A DNA stretch of 64,000 nucleotides from Candidatus Nitrohelix vancouverensis (GCA_015698305.1 CP048620.1:2440001-2504000); one strand, 5' to 3'. Shown: positions 1 through 10,160, numbered from the stretch's first letter. The notes: generated by a model not told the origin, from the sequence alone. Numbers and translations are program-made.

Positions 1-175
1 TAATCAATTGGTAATTTTCATTTTCAAGATGTTCCTCCAGCTTCGGGTGGAATGCGGAAGCGATGAAAATCAATTGCGCGCCCTGCCCCGTCAAGCCCTG
101 CACCTTGCGGGTGGTTTCGCGTCCCCCGCCAATGATGAGAATCTTTTTTTGAAATATATTGAGATCGACCAGCAT
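1..175 (-). CDS. Siroheme synthase N-terminal (precorrin-2 dehydrogenase-like) protein, partial
   Basis: Reading leftward from an ATG whose complement lies at 173-175, 58 codons stay open to the window edge. The N-terminus has a short lead-in, then a hydrophobic strand and a glycine-rich dinucleotide-binding loop (ILIIGGGRETTRKVQGL), then a second strand (AQLIFIA). This is the NAD-binding layout of precorrin-2 dehydrogenase/sirohydrochlorin ferrochelatase (CysG N-terminal/Met8 family), which acts in siroheme synthesis for sulfite and nitrite reductases. Only the Rossmann start is visible, so the ferrochelatase part and any fused methyltransferase domain cannot be judged. It is divergent from the AAA+ ATPase gene. 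Confidence 0.7.
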   Translation of the reverse strand, partial: MLVDLNIFQKKILIIGGGRETTRKVQGLTGQGAQLIFIASAFHPKLEEHLENENYQLI

Positions 176-188
176 AAATAAACTATAG

Positions 189-218
189 TTGAATTCTGTT
201 TGTTACTATTATTATAGT
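189..218 (+). promoter_or_regulatory. Candidate sigma-70 promoter for the AAA+ ATPase operon
   Basis: TTGAAT at 189-194 and TATAGT at 213-218 are separated by 18 bases in the divergent intergenic space, about 90 bases before the TTG start at 307. The match is by eye to the sigma-70 consensus in an AT-rich stretch, so it is only a candidate. Confidence 0.35.
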
Positions 219-306
219 CTAACTGCTTCGCTGTTTTTGAAAAACTCTATTGTCGTCATGTCGCCGACTCAAGACCTGCTGTTATTTTGAACCAAAGGAG
301 AATCTG

Positions 307-1251
<945 letters not shown>

Positions 1252-1263
1252 GACCCCCACTCA

Positions 1264-3096
1264 ATGTCTGACATTTTCAAATTAAGCGATAGAATCACCC
1301 TTCTGCCCGTGGTTCACGGTAGCGGCAATTTTGCGCGCGAAATCCGCAGTCGTTTGCTATCGACGCCTTGCGATTGTCTGGCGGTGGCCCTGCCGGAAGA
1401 GTTCCAAACCACGGTTGAAGCGGGAATCGAAAAATTACCTCATATCACGGTCAGTTGCCTTCGTGAACCGAATGGCGGCGTGAATTTTGTTCCTATCGAC
1501 CCCTGTCAGCCTTTAATCATGGGCTTGAGAATCGCCATGCAGGAGGGGATCCCAAGAAAATTCATCGATTGGAATCAACCAGAATTCGAACCGCGCTCTA
1601 TTTTGTTTCCCGACACGGTTGCCTTGCAAGGCTTGTCCTTCGAGAAATTTTGCGCGGCTATCATGGTTTCGCTGAAACGGCCGGAAGCGGACAGTTTTCA
1701 TGATTTGCGCGCGCGCTGGATGGCGTTTCAGTTGCACCGGCTGGAGATGGAACATGAAAACATTATTTTCATCTGTTCCATACTAGATTGGCCCTGGGTC
1801 AAGGAAGCGTTTGCGGAACGGAAAGAATACCGCGAACCGCTTCCTGCTGGAGCGACTCCGCATTTATACGATCTACGAAAGAATTCACTGTATTTCGCCT
1901 TGTCTGAATTTCCCTATGTCACGTCCCTGTATGAAAAATATCGGCTGAATTTGAAGTCAGACCGCAACACATCGATTGACGGTATCAAGGAAATCCTTCT
2001 GCATGCACGAGAGGAGTTTGTCAAAAAACGGCGATTGCGCTACCACGGTTTGTCGGCGCATACCTTGCAGATGCAATTGCAATACATTCGCAATCTGTCG
2101 ATCCTGGACAACCGCCTGACTCCCGATCTCTACACCCTCGCCTTGTCGGCCAAACAGGTCGGCGGCGACGCTTACGCGATCGCCACGCTCGAAGCGGCTA
2201 AAGAATACGTGTTTCAGGAAGACCGCGACTCCTCCCTGGAAACCATAGACCTGAGTATCGAACAGGCGGTCATCGATTCAGAAGAAGGCGCCGTTGCGGC
2301 AATCAATCGTTTGTCTGAAACGGATATGGAATGGCGTCGTCTGAATCTGTCTCCAGAACCGGAGTTTGAGAAGCAGGGAGAATGGAAATACAACTGGGAC
2401 CCGCATGGGCAATGCTCATGGCCTCCCGAAGATGAAAAGATCGAAAGTTTCAACACGCATGTGCGCGAACAATCGAAAATTTTACTCAGCAATGATCTGG
2501 CGCGTAGCGAAAAATTCACATCCTCGGTTAAAGACGGTATTGATATCAGAGAAACGCTCCGCAACTGGCATACGGGGGATATCTATGTCAAAGAGGTTCC
2601 GCCTTCTCGCGGCAAGGTGGAAATTGTGGTCATGATCTTTGACGACGAACCCAGCCCGGACCTCTATACATGGCGACAAACCTGGTATGCCGAGCATGAA
2701 GAAGAATCGACCCTCTGTTTTTTTGCAACGGAGTATCTGGAGAAAATGGTGGGGCCGGGCATCGGCCAGTCGGTCTATGGAGGCTGTATGACGATCTTCC
2801 CGCCGCGCCCTATTCCCAATATCTGGGACGATCCCAGAATGCGCATGGCGGACACGCTGGAAGAAAAATTACTGGAGGCCGCTTTCTTCCATTCCAGAGA
2901 AAGGCATGTGACCGTGGTGTCGCCGAACGCGCCGCGTTTGAGCTGGAGAAATCTGGCCCGGCATTATAAAAAACGCATCATCCATATTCCCCTGAAACGT
3001 TTCTCCAGTCAGACGATTGATAAAATCCGTTATTTCCACGTCCTGAACGGAAAAGAGATTCGATCTTACGCGCAACGGTTCATTCGCGATATGTGA
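1264..3096 (+). CDS. Large uncharacterised partner of the MoxR ATPase
   Basis: A 610-residue protein that I do not recognise with confidence. The N-terminus alternates strands and helices, with a histidine in VVHGSGNF (H18) followed by LAVALPEE (about 39-46). That arrangement recalls the start of TraB/ChaN-like folds and of large proteins encoded beside MoxR ATPases, but this is only an impression. The middle (about 200-400) looks helical. The C-terminal 170 residues are mixed alpha/beta, with IFDDEPSPD and many aromatic residues. There is no signal peptide, membrane segment or VWA MIDAS motif (DxSxS). It starts 12 bases after the ATPase and ends just before a convergent gene. The most likely role is substrate or adaptor of the ATPase. 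Confidence 0.75.
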   Translation: MSDIFKLSDRITLLPVVHGSGNFAREIRSRLLSTPCDCLAVALPEEFQTTVEAGIEKLPHITVSCLREPNGGVNFVPIDPCQPLIMGLRIAMQEGIPRKFIDWNQPEFEPRSILFPDTVALQGLSFEKFCAAIMVSLKRPEADSFHDLRARWMAFQLHRLEMEHENIIFICSILDWPWVKEAFAERKEYREPLPAGATPHLYDLRKNSLYFALSEFPYVTSLYEKYRLNLKSDRNTSIDGIKEILLHAREEFVKKRRLRYHGLSAHTLQMQLQYIRNLSILDNRLTPDLYTLALSAKQVGGDAYAIATLEAAKEYVFQEDRDSSLETIDLSIEQAVIDSEEGAVAAINRLSETDMEWRRLNLSPEPEFEKQGEWKYNWDPHGQCSWPPEDEKIESFNTHVREQSKILLSNDLARSEKFTSSVKDGIDIRETLRNWHTGDIYVKEVPPSRGKVEIVVMIFDDEPSPDLYTWRQTWYAEHEEESTLCFFATEYLEKMVGPGIGQSVYGGCMTIFPPRPIPNIWDDPRMRMADTLEEKLLEAAFFHSRERHVTVVSPNAPRLSWRNLARHYKKRIIHIPLKRFSSQTIDKIRYFHVLNGKEIRSYAQRFIRDM

Positions 3097-3120
3097 CCGG
3101 TCTGTCGCCTACAGACCCGT
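3096..3120. terminator. Hairpin between convergent genes
   Basis: GGTCTGT (3099-3105) pairs with ACAGACC (3111-3117) around a five-base loop; after one mismatch two further pairs (97-119 and 96-120) close the base. It sits across the two facing stop codons, where a bidirectional terminator would be expected. There is no U-run on either side, so intrinsic termination is doubtful. Confidence 0.3.
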
Positions 3121-4740
3121 GATCCGTTTACCTTCGGGATATTCCACCTGAAAATCCAGAGTCAGCGTCTTTTTCTCTCCCGCAGACAAATTAAGTTCCC
3201 AAGTCAGTTTGTTTTCCTTGTCGCGCTCTTTCGGCTCCGGCTCCAGGCGCTTCACAATGACTTCGATGTCCTTTTGATACGATAAGGGCAACTGGTCTTC
3301 CACTTTGACTTGAATCTTGCGTTGTTTGAAGTTTTCCAGTTCGATTTCATAAATGAAGCGTTGACGCTCGCGCGAATCGAACAGCCCTTCCGTTGCTCCC
3401 TCCTTGAGAACCAGCTTACGACTCGCCTTGATGGAATCGTCCACGCCAAGCCCCATTGTGATTTCTTCACCCGGAACCGAGGACTGGAAATGCCCCGAAC
3501 CGATGAAGTCGCCGTCCAGATATTTCCAGGTATTACCGGGAAGTAAATGATAGTCGCTGGAGTTTTTCCAGTCCGCAGACAGGTAAACATGGGGCTGGTA
3601 TTTGGGAACGCTGTGATAGATGAACCCGGCGTCAAAGGTATTTTGATAGATCAGCACACGCTTGCTCTGCGCCCCGGTGGGAATGGATTGCTTTCCGCTG
3701 ATTTGATAGAGGAGCGCATTTCCCGCCTCCTGAACTTGCGAGAGGGCCATGACGGATGAAGCCGCCCCTTCCATCATGTCCGCATCCATCGCGGAGAAGG
3801 TTTTCTGTCTTTGCGATCGCAAAACGCGCGGATCCTGAAAATAATCGAGAGTCCAGGGATGCAACTCGGGCGGCTGACCGCCGAATTGCGGTCTGCCCGT
3901 CGACAGTTCAAAATCCACTCCCTGCCAATCCTCGCCGCTGTTCTGCGAAACCTCGCCGTAATATTCAACGCGCAATTGTTGAGATTCTGATTCTGCATGA
4001 ATGATATAGGCTGGATTCCATCGCGCGTTGCGTGTTTGATAAGTCAGCTCCAACACGCGCTTTCCGGATTTCGAGAAGTTCGCCTGAATCTGAATGCTGT
4101 AGGTTTCTTTTTTTGCGCCCTTTTTGAGATCTTCCAATTTTTGTTTTTCTGCCTTCAGTTTTTGTTGCACCGTCTCGGCAAGGTTCCGTTCAGCGCGAAT
4201 CGCCTGTGTGATGTCGGTGCCGCGCGAAAATAGAAACTTCAAGGCCTTGTCGGCGGATGCGATATCAAAATCCGGTTTGGGGGCATCGGATGCGTCGCCG
4301 CTCATGCCGCCCTTGGCGATCTCGTCCAGCCAGCGTAATTGCCGGGTGAGAACCCTCTCCCGATCCTTGATGAGATTCAGTTCGGCGCTCAATTCATCAA
4401 CGCGCTTTTGTTGATCCTGAATCGTGGCGCTGGAAAAATCCGTGTCGAATTCTCTCTGGGGATTGATGGATGCGAATTGCGCTTCCGCACCTTCAATCTG
4501 GGACAATCGGATCGATTCGACCATCAAAGTCGCCGGTAAATTCTTGAGATGGATCGTGTAAGAGCCCGCCTCAAAATCAGCGGTATAGCGTCGAACCGCC
4601 TCAGCGCGGTCGGTATAAACCCGAACTTTAATCAGCGTTCCCTCATCCAGAGTTTTAGCGATAGCGTTGAAAGGGATGAAGCCGCCGGCCAGAAGGATCA
4701 GGCATTGCAGGCTCAGCAGGAAATTTTTAGGATTCGTCAT
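3109..4740 (-). CDS. MuiA-family protein (DUF4140/DUF4139), secreted
   Basis: A 543-residue protein matching the mucoidy-inhibitor MuiA family in layout. A signal peptide (FLLSLQCLILLAGG, ending near AIAK) is followed by the N-terminal DUF4140 domain (VRVYTDRAEAVRRY...YTIHLKNLP), a charged coiled coil (about 105-215) and the DUF4139 beta domain (LTYQTRNARWNPAYIIHAE, later ELENFKQRKIQV) to the end. The frame is open upstream, but the ATG at 4740 is chosen because it puts the signal peptide at the N-terminus. Members are periplasmic or surface proteins of unknown biochemistry; the name comes from a Sphingomonas gene affecting exopolysaccharide. It lies 11 bases downstream of the next unknown gene, probably in one transcript. 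Confidence 0.8.
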   Translation of the reverse strand: MTNPKNFLLSLQCLILLAGGFIPFNAIAKTLDEGTLIKVRVYTDRAEAVRRYTADFEAGSYTIHLKNLPATLMVESIRLSQIEGAEAQFASINPQREFDTDFSSATIQDQQKRVDELSAELNLIKDRERVLTRQLRWLDEIAKGGMSGDASDAPKPDFDIASADKALKFLFSRGTDITQAIRAERNLAETVQQKLKAEKQKLEDLKKGAKKETYSIQIQANFSKSGKRVLELTYQTRNARWNPAYIIHAESESQQLRVEYYGEVSQNSGEDWQGVDFELSTGRPQFGGQPPELHPWTLDYFQDPRVLRSQRQKTFSAMDADMMEGAASSVMALSQVQEAGNALLYQISGKQSIPTGAQSKRVLIYQNTFDAGFIYHSVPKYQPHVYLSADWKNSSDYHLLPGNTWKYLDGDFIGSGHFQSSVPGEEITMGLGVDDSIKASRKLVLKEGATEGLFDSRERQRFIYEIELENFKQRKIQVKVEDQLPLSYQKDIEVIVKRLEPEPKERDKENKLTWELNLSAGEKKTLTLDFQVEYPEGKRITGL

Positions 4741-4751
4741 GGATAGACCTG

Positions 4752-5324
4752 TTAGTTTAAATATTTGCCGTGAGATGAATTTCCTGACTGTCGAAAATTT
4801 TCGAAGAAGGCCTGCTGTATCTGATCGGGGAAGGCCTTGTCGCATTCATGAAGGTATTTCATGACAGCCATCATCCAGTCCGCGTCTTTGGGCGCGCGCA
4901 GGATGGCGATATTTTCATTCTCGAATTGTTTGCAGATTTCGGATTCGAACTTTGAATGATTATCGCGCACTTCCTTCTTTTCAATCGTCAGGGGGCGAAC
5001 CGGATCGATATGGATGATTTCCAGTCCTTCGTATTCTTCGGGAATATCTTCGCTGATGAATTCCTCGATAGGGATGCCTCCTGCGTCATGGCCGGAAGGA
5101 TCTGAAAGGGAAGCGATATAGAGCGGAGCGCGCTGGATTTTGGAATGCTCCACAAAACCTTTGCGCAGGCTGATCTGTTTTTTATCGAGCGGGGCGAAAA
5201 CGACAAAATCCCAACGACCGGCTGTCATTTCCTTTTGTCTCTGGATGATCTCAGATTCCTCAAACGCCTTGACGACTTTTTCTATGAGTTTGCTGTCTTT
5301 TGCTTTGAGTTTAAAACGCGGCAT
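4752..5324 (-). CDS. Conserved-looking protein of unknown function
   Basis: A 190-residue, charged, probably cytoplasmic protein with no signal peptide or membrane segment. It begins with a lysine-rich helix (about 5-30), has a strand-rich middle (WDFVVFAPL, APLYIASLSD, LEIIHIDPVRPLTI) and ends in a helical part with an aromatic-rich tail. I recognise no catalytic motif or family. It is the first gene of a leftward pair with the MuiA-like gene, 11 bases apart, which argues that both are real and co-expressed. Confidence 0.65.
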   Translation of the reverse strand: MPRFKLKAKDSKLIEKVVKAFEESEIIQRQKEMTAGRWDFVVFAPLDKKQISLRKGFVEHSKIQRAPLYIASLSDPSGHDAGGIPIEEFISEDIPEEYEGLEIIHIDPVRPLTIEKKEVRDNHSKFESEICKQFENENIAILRAPKDADWMMAVMKYLHECDKAFPDQIQQAFFENFRQSGNSSHGKYLN

Positions 5325-5494
5325 TCGTATGTCCTGAAGATTTAAAATGAATTATAGCATGCGACGATATGGGGCAAATGTATATTTAAAAAGACACTTC
5401 ATAAAACGCTTCTTATTTTAGCGCCTCGCCCGTGAGTTGATCGGATAGTCGGCCCGAACCCGCTTAAGACTTCGGTATTTACACAATTTAATTG

Positions 5495-5522
5495 TTGGCG
5501 AACCCGTCTAATTTGTTATACT
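5495..5522 (+). promoter_or_regulatory. Candidate sigma-70 promoter of murJ
   Basis: TTGGCG at 5495-5500 and TATACT at 5517-5522 are 16 bases apart, about 70 bases before the murJ ATG. The -10 hexamer matches five of six consensus bases. The rest of the 250-base gap (5325-5594) shows no gene. Confidence 0.45.
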
Positions 5523-5594
5523 TCTGGACGGTAGCGGTCGCAATATCTGTTCACCGCGCACGCAAACACCCACCCCCTGTTCCTGCCAGTTTCG

Positions 5595-7181
5595 ATGGAT
5601 AGTAAAGTTCAAATCAGTCAGGCCGCTGGCGCGGTTGGCGGAATGACTCTCATTTCCAGAATCTTTGGTTTTTTGAGAGACACCATCATCGCCATGGTAT
5701 TTGGTTCGTCCATGGCGGCGGATGCATTTTTCGTCGCTTTTCGCCTGCCCAATATGCAACGCCGGTTGCTTGGAGAAGGCGCGGTTTCCGCCGCGTTCAT
5801 ACCGGTCTTTGCCGAGACCCTCGGGGAAAAAGGCAAGGAAGAAGGCTGGTCCCTTGCGAACTCCCTGCTCAATATACTCTGCCTGCTCCTATTGATCATG
5901 GTGGCTGGCATGATGGTTTTCGCTCCCTGGATCATCATGGGATTTGCTCCGGGCTTTCTGGATCAGCCCGAAAAATATACGCTGACTGTTGAGCTGACCC
6001 GCTGGATGGCTCCCTATCTACTGTTCATTGGCCTTGCCGCATTGTTGATGGGCATCCTGAACACTTTCAAGGTTTTCGCAATTCCCGCTTCGGCGCCCAT
6101 CCTGCTTAATGTTTCGATGATCCTCTCGGTTCTCTTCCTGTCGCCTCAGTTGGAAGAGCCGATCTGGGGACTTGCGGTTGGCGTCTTGATCGGAGGAGCG
6201 GTTCAGTTTCTGATTCAGGTTCCGGCGGTGATTAAAAAAGGCTATGTCTGGAAACCGCAAATGCAATGGAAGCGGCCGGAGATCGTTCGCATTGGAAAAC
6301 TGATGATCCCGGTGATTTTGGGACTGGCGGTTTACGAAATCAATATACTGGTCGATACCATCCTGGCTTCGCTACTGCCGGGTGGCTCCATTTCCTATTT
6401 GTATTATGGCAACCGTCTGGTGCAACTGCCGCTGGGAGTCTTCGGCGTGGCTTTGGGCGTCGCCATACTGCCCCTTCTATCTGAACAGGCGGCTCAAAAA
6501 GATTTTCAAAAACTGACCTCGACGCTGGCTTTCGGAATCCGCCTCATCCTGTTCGTCACGGTTCCGGCGACCGTGGGTCTAGCGGTTCTGCGCTTCCCCA
6601 TCGTCAACACCCTGTGGGAACGCGGGGAGTTTACGCTGTTGAGTACCCAGGGAACCGCATCCGCCCTGCTCTTTTACTCGGTAGGCCTGTGCGCCTTCGC
6701 CGGGATCAAGGTGATCGCTCCCGCCTTCTATTCGCTTCAGGACACGCGCACCCCGGCGAAAATAGCCGCTTATTCTCTTGTCTTGAATATCCTATTGAAC
6801 CTGATTTTGATGGGGCCACTGGGGCATGGCGGCCTCGCGCTGGCAACCTCTTTGTCGGCAATTTTCAATGTCGGCTGTTTGATATTCTGCATCCGCAAAA
6901 AACTGGGTTTGATGGGTGGGAGAAAAATTGCCGTTTCTTCTGCTAAACTGGCGGTGTCCTCATTCCTCATGGGAATCGCAGTATTTGCCATTAATGACGC
7001 CTTCTTTGACCCGTCGGCAAATTTGAGCTATAAAATTCTGGTTTTGTTTGGTGAAATAGCTGTAGGCGTTGGCGTGTTTCTTGCCTCGTCGCGTTTGTTC
7101 AAAAATCAGGAATTGGATTTTATTGCAGGATTGATTCGCTCGGATAACAGAAACCATGCGAGACGAAACATTCCTGAATAA
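5595..7181 (+). CDS. murJ: Lipid II flippase MurJ
   Basis: A 528-residue polytopic membrane protein of the MurJ/MviN (MOP) family, which moves lipid II from the inner to the outer face of the cytoplasmic membrane for peptidoglycan synthesis. The family's opening is clear: SRIFGFLRDTIIAMVFG, then ADAFFVAFRLPNMQRRLLGEGAVSAAFIPVF. About 14 hydrophobic segments follow, as expected, and the length is typical. The ATG at 5595 is right for the family N-terminus. It is followed after 44 bases by thrH. Confidence 0.95.
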   Translation: MDSKVQISQAAGAVGGMTLISRIFGFLRDTIIAMVFGSSMAADAFFVAFRLPNMQRRLLGEGAVSAAFIPVFAETLGEKGKEEGWSLANSLLNILCLLLLIMVAGMMVFAPWIIMGFAPGFLDQPEKYTLTVELTRWMAPYLLFIGLAALLMGILNTFKVFAIPASAPILLNVSMILSVLFLSPQLEEPIWGLAVGVLIGGAVQFLIQVPAVIKKGYVWKPQMQWKRPEIVRIGKLMIPVILGLAVYEINILVDTILASLLPGGSISYLYYGNRLVQLPLGVFGVALGVAILPLLSEQAAQKDFQKLTSTLAFGIRLILFVTVPATVGLAVLRFPIVNTLWERGEFTLLSTQGTASALLFYSVGLCAFAGIKVIAPAFYSLQDTRTPAKIAAYSLVLNILLNLILMGPLGHGGLALATSLSAIFNVGCLIFCIRKKLGLMGGRKIAVSSAKLAVSSFLMGIAVFAINDAFFDPSANLSYKILVLFGEIAVGVGVFLASSRLFKNQELDFIAGLIRSDNRNHARRNIPE

Positions 7182-7225
7182 ATTTATTAATCAGAAGAAG
7201 CTGACATCCCATTGAAAGGTTTTGC

Positions 7226-7846
7226 ATGATTGCATGTCTGGATTTAGAAGGCGTACTGGTTCCCGAAGTGTGGGTGAAATTTGCGGAAAAAACCGGAATT
7301 GAAGAATTGAAACTGACGACCCGCGATATCCCCGTGTATGACGATCTTATGGCCGGTCGCCTTGAGATTCTGAAGAAACACAATTTGAAACTGGACGATA
7401 TTCAAAATGTCATTCGCGATATTGAACCCTTGCCCGGAGCAAAAGATTTTCTAGATTGGTTGAAGACAGAATTTCAGGTGGTCATTCTGTCCGACACCTT
7501 TTACCAGTTCGCCGGACCGCTGATGGCGCAGTTGAATTACCCGACCTTGTTCTGCCATGAATTGATTATCGACGATCAGGGCGCTGTTTCCGGTTATCAA
7601 TTGCGCATCGAAGATGGAAAGACCAAGGCCGTTGCGGCGTTCCAATCCTTGAACTTCCAGGTGATTGCGGCGGGGGATTCTTATAATGACACAGGCATGC
7701 TGGGTCAGGCAGAGGCGGGAATTCTGTTTTGTCCGCCGGATAACGTGATCGCAGAATTTCCACAGTATCCAGTCACGCGCAATTATGAAGAATTCACGAA
7801 AACCTTTAAAGACAAAAAACGAGAAGTGTTAGCAATGAAACGCTAG
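7226..7846 (+). CDS. thrH: Phosphoserine phosphatase/homoserine phosphotransferase ThrH
   Basis: A 206-residue HAD-superfamily enzyme close to ThrH, which hydrolyses phosphoserine and can move its phosphate to homoserine, linking serine and threonine synthesis. Motif I is CLDLEGVLVPE, with D6 as likely nucleophile and E8 in place of the usual second Asp, a ThrH hallmark. Motif II is ILSDTFYQF and motif IV is AAGDSYNDTGML. The length fits the family (about 205). It lies 44 bases after murJ and converges with the next gene. Confidence 0.9.
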   Translation: MIACLDLEGVLVPEVWVKFAEKTGIEELKLTTRDIPVYDDLMAGRLEILKKHNLKLDDIQNVIRDIEPLPGAKDFLDWLKTEFQVVILSDTFYQFAGPLMAQLNYPTLFCHELIIDDQGAVSGYQLRIEDGKTKAVAAFQSLNFQVIAAGDSYNDTGMLGQAEAGILFCPPDNVIAEFPQYPVTRNYEEFTKTFKDKKREVLAMKR

Positions 7847-7869
7847 GAAGAGTCTGAAGAGGAACGAAG

Positions 7870-8466
7870 TTAGAAGGATTCTTTCAGGTCAGGCAGACAG
7901 TCGTCGCAATATCCGTGGGACAGATCAAGATCGCTATTGGAGATCAGATAATCTTCAAAAGTGATCCAGGGACCTTTGCCCGGCCCCACATTCGAATCGT
8001 CGCGGATTTTTTTGCAGACGCAACAGATCGGGATGATTTTTTCGTAGAGCTTGATTTTTCTTTTGAGTTCGATTTTCTCAAAACAGTTTCGTACGCGGAG
8101 CAAAAGCTCCGTTCTCTGGCAAGGCTTGACGAGAAGATCCGCCGCGCCCAGCCGCATGGCTTCAATGGCCGTGTTCATCGTGCCGAATCCGGTGAGAAGA
8201 ATCACAAAGGATTCGGGTTCTATCTGTTTAATTTCTCGTAGAAGGTCAACGCCGCTCATGCCCTCCATGACCAAGTCGGTGATGACCAGATTGTAGGGAT
8301 TCGCCTTGAATTTATTGACGGCGATTTCCGCTGAAGCGGCGGTGTCCGTGTCATAATTGGCTTTTCTTAAATCGTAGCTGACACTTTTCAAAATCGATGG
8401 TTCGTCGTCAACGAGAAGGATGCTGCCCAATGCGCTTTTCTTTTCTTCAATTAAATCGCTTGTCAT
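7870..8466 (-). CDS. Response regulator with Cys-rich C-terminal tail
   Basis: A 198-residue protein with a receiver domain in the first 125 residues: acidic pair at D20/D21, phosphoacceptor D64 (VITDLVM), T92 and K114 (LLVKP). A helix (about 126-145) leads to a short tail with CxxC pairs, C148/C151 (CCVCKKIRDD) and C187/C190 (YCDDC), around an aromatic stretch. This tail resembles the small Cys module found on some receiver and histidine-kinase proteins, and it may bind a metal. There is no HTH or known output enzyme, so the output is unclear. No kinase gene is adjacent. It converges with thrH. Confidence 0.85.
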   Translation of the reverse strand: MTSDLIEEKKSALGSILLVDDEPSILKSVSYDLRKANYDTDTAASAEIAVNKFKANPYNLVITDLVMEGMSGVDLLREIKQIEPESFVILLTGFGTMNTAIEAMRLGAADLLVKPCQRTELLLRVRNCFEKIELKRKIKLYEKIIPICCVCKKIRDDSNVGPGKGPWITFEDYLISNSDLDLSHGYCDDCLPDLKESF

Positions 8467-8549
8467 TGTCGCTCAATGCTACTGAAGTGACGAGGGACGT
8501 TAGATAAACGTCTCTCTAAAATAAAATCTGTTTTTCCAGAAAATTGTTT

Positions 8550-10145
8550 GTGAAACTATTATATTTGATTTTTACCACTCTGTGGTTATTTTTTCCCTAT
8601 ACGGTCTATTCGCAATCAGATCACCCTGAGTTTTCGGTTCGGAGTGAATCTGGCGGCCTCATAGGCTATTACCAAAACAGCGCGGCGCTGATCTTTGACC
8701 TGTGCTCAGCCTCATCGCAAAACAATAATTTATTCTTTGAGTCCGCCGATCCATTGCTGGGCGTCCAAAATCTGCTTGAGGCGAAAGGCTTCAAGGTGAT
8801 ACGCGCACAAGGCCGGGATAATTTGCAGACCGTGTTTCGGAAATTCTCAGTGAATTATGGCCAGTCTCCCGCAAGCCGACTCCTCTTCTATGCGGCCTGC
8901 TCCAGTCAGGACACGGGATTGGCGCATCATGCAGACATCTTCTTCAAGCAAAGCCAGACGCCTGCGATGCAGGATACCAGTAAGGCGAACGCCAAAAGCC
9001 TGATCGAGTGGAGTCAGACCCTGCGCTCGAGGCAGGTCTTGCTGGTTTTTGAACAGGCGATTGCTTATGACAGTTTCTCCGAAAAACAGGCGATTGCAAA
9101 ATCCACAACGAGCGACAGCGGCTCCTGGGTTCGTCAGATCCTGACGAGCGCTCGTTTCGGTGCGAATAGCGAATCTGCGGATTTGTTTCGACGTTCCTTT
9201 ATTCAGGGTTTGAGTGGAGATGCGGACAGAAACGCGGATCATGTCATAGGCGTCGGCGAGTTGAGCGCTTTCATACAATGGAGGGTCGCCAGAGACTCTC
9301 ATTGGAAACAGGCGCCGCAATACGGCGAGCTCTCGAGAGAGGGAAAGACTGCGGGTGATTTCATGTTTCCTGATCGACCCACTTTGTTTCCGAGAACAAC
9401 GGATCAGTCCGCTCCCCCTATTCTGCTGAACGGTTATCTCAAATTGACGAGCAATGCGGCAAATGCAGAGGTCTATATTAACGGACAATTTTACGGCAGG
9501 GTCGCCAAAGGACAGGTCTTTGTCAGCAACGTCCTGCCCTCAGGACTTTCCAAGTTGAAGGTGAAGGCTCCCGGTTTTGCCCTGCATGAAGAAATGATCG
9601 TGATCGACCGCAACGCCTGGAGCGAAATACATGTGGAATTGCGCCCCGCCCTTGAGGAACCGTCACAAGGCATTCGAGACTCCGAGGACGCGGTCGAAGA
9701 TTTTGACAAGGAACGATTGCGCATTCGTGAAATCAGCCAGAGCGCATCCGCCCTGCATTCCGATAAAATTCTTGCGCTTCAGGAGTTCCTTGTTCTTTTT
9801 TCAGGAACGGGTCGCGATATGTACGACGAACAGCGTTTGCTCGCCAATCTGGAACTGGAGTGGGACTTTGCTCAAACCGAAGCGCTGGAGCGCCAGCTAT
9901 TCAAGTCATCGCAACACAAATACGACGCCTGGCGACGCCTGGAGCTTGCATACAAGGGAAACCGTCTTATAAAAGACAACCCGCTTCTGGAAAAAATAGG
10001 TCAAAAAATTTTAAAGGTAAAAGAGGAATCGTGGTTTGGCCTTGAGGAAACTCCTCTCGAAACGCAGGCTCCTGTCGCTCCGAAAGCGGACTTGTCGGGC
10101 GCTTGCTGGTCTGAAGATCAAATGGCTTACCAGCCCTGCTCGTGA
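8550..10145 (+). CDS. Degenerate caspase-like protein with PEGA domain, exported
   Basis: About 531 residues. A signal peptide (LLYLIFTTLWLFF...VYSQ) is followed by a region laid out like a peptidase C14 (caspase-like) domain: a strand with LLEAKGFKVIRAQG, then SRLLFYAACSS where active members carry the catalytic Gly-His-Gly, then QVLLVFEQA where they carry the catalytic Asp-Ala-Cys. It closes with SFIQGLSGDADRNADHVIGVGEL, an EF-hand-like loop (D228-E239 counted from the TTG at 8544) typical of the family. Both catalytic positions appear lost. A PEGA domain follows (about 298-368) and then a charged helical C-terminus. The start is taken as GTG 8550; TTG 8544 is also possible. It is probably periplasmic. 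Confidence 0.65.
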   Translation: MKLLYLIFTTLWLFFPYTVYSQSDHPEFSVRSESGGLIGYYQNSAALIFDLCSASSQNNNLFFESADPLLGVQNLLEAKGFKVIRAQGRDNLQTVFRKFSVNYGQSPASRLLFYAACSSQDTGLAHHADIFFKQSQTPAMQDTSKANAKSLIEWSQTLRSRQVLLVFEQAIAYDSFSEKQAIAKSTTSDSGSWVRQILTSARFGANSESADLFRRSFIQGLSGDADRNADHVIGVGELSAFIQWRVARDSHWKQAPQYGELSREGKTAGDFMFPDRPTLFPRTTDQSAPPILLNGYLKLTSNAANAEVYINGQFYGRVAKGQVFVSNVLPSGLSKLKVKAPGFALHEEMIVIDRNAWSEIHVELRPALEEPSQGIRDSEDAVEDFDKERLRIREISQSASALHSDKILALQEFLVLFSGTGRDMYDEQRLLANLELEWDFAQTEALERQLFKSSQHKYDAWRRLELAYKGNRLIKDNPLLEKIGQKILKVKEESWFGLEETPLETQAPVAPKADLSGACWSEDQMAYQPCS

Positions 10146-10160
10146 ACGATTTATAGAACG

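Noticed and set aside
8847-9488. A 213-codon leftward open frame
   Set aside because: It lies wholly inside the caspase-like/PEGA gene on the opposite strand and its product shows no domain; it is a by-product of that gene's codon use.
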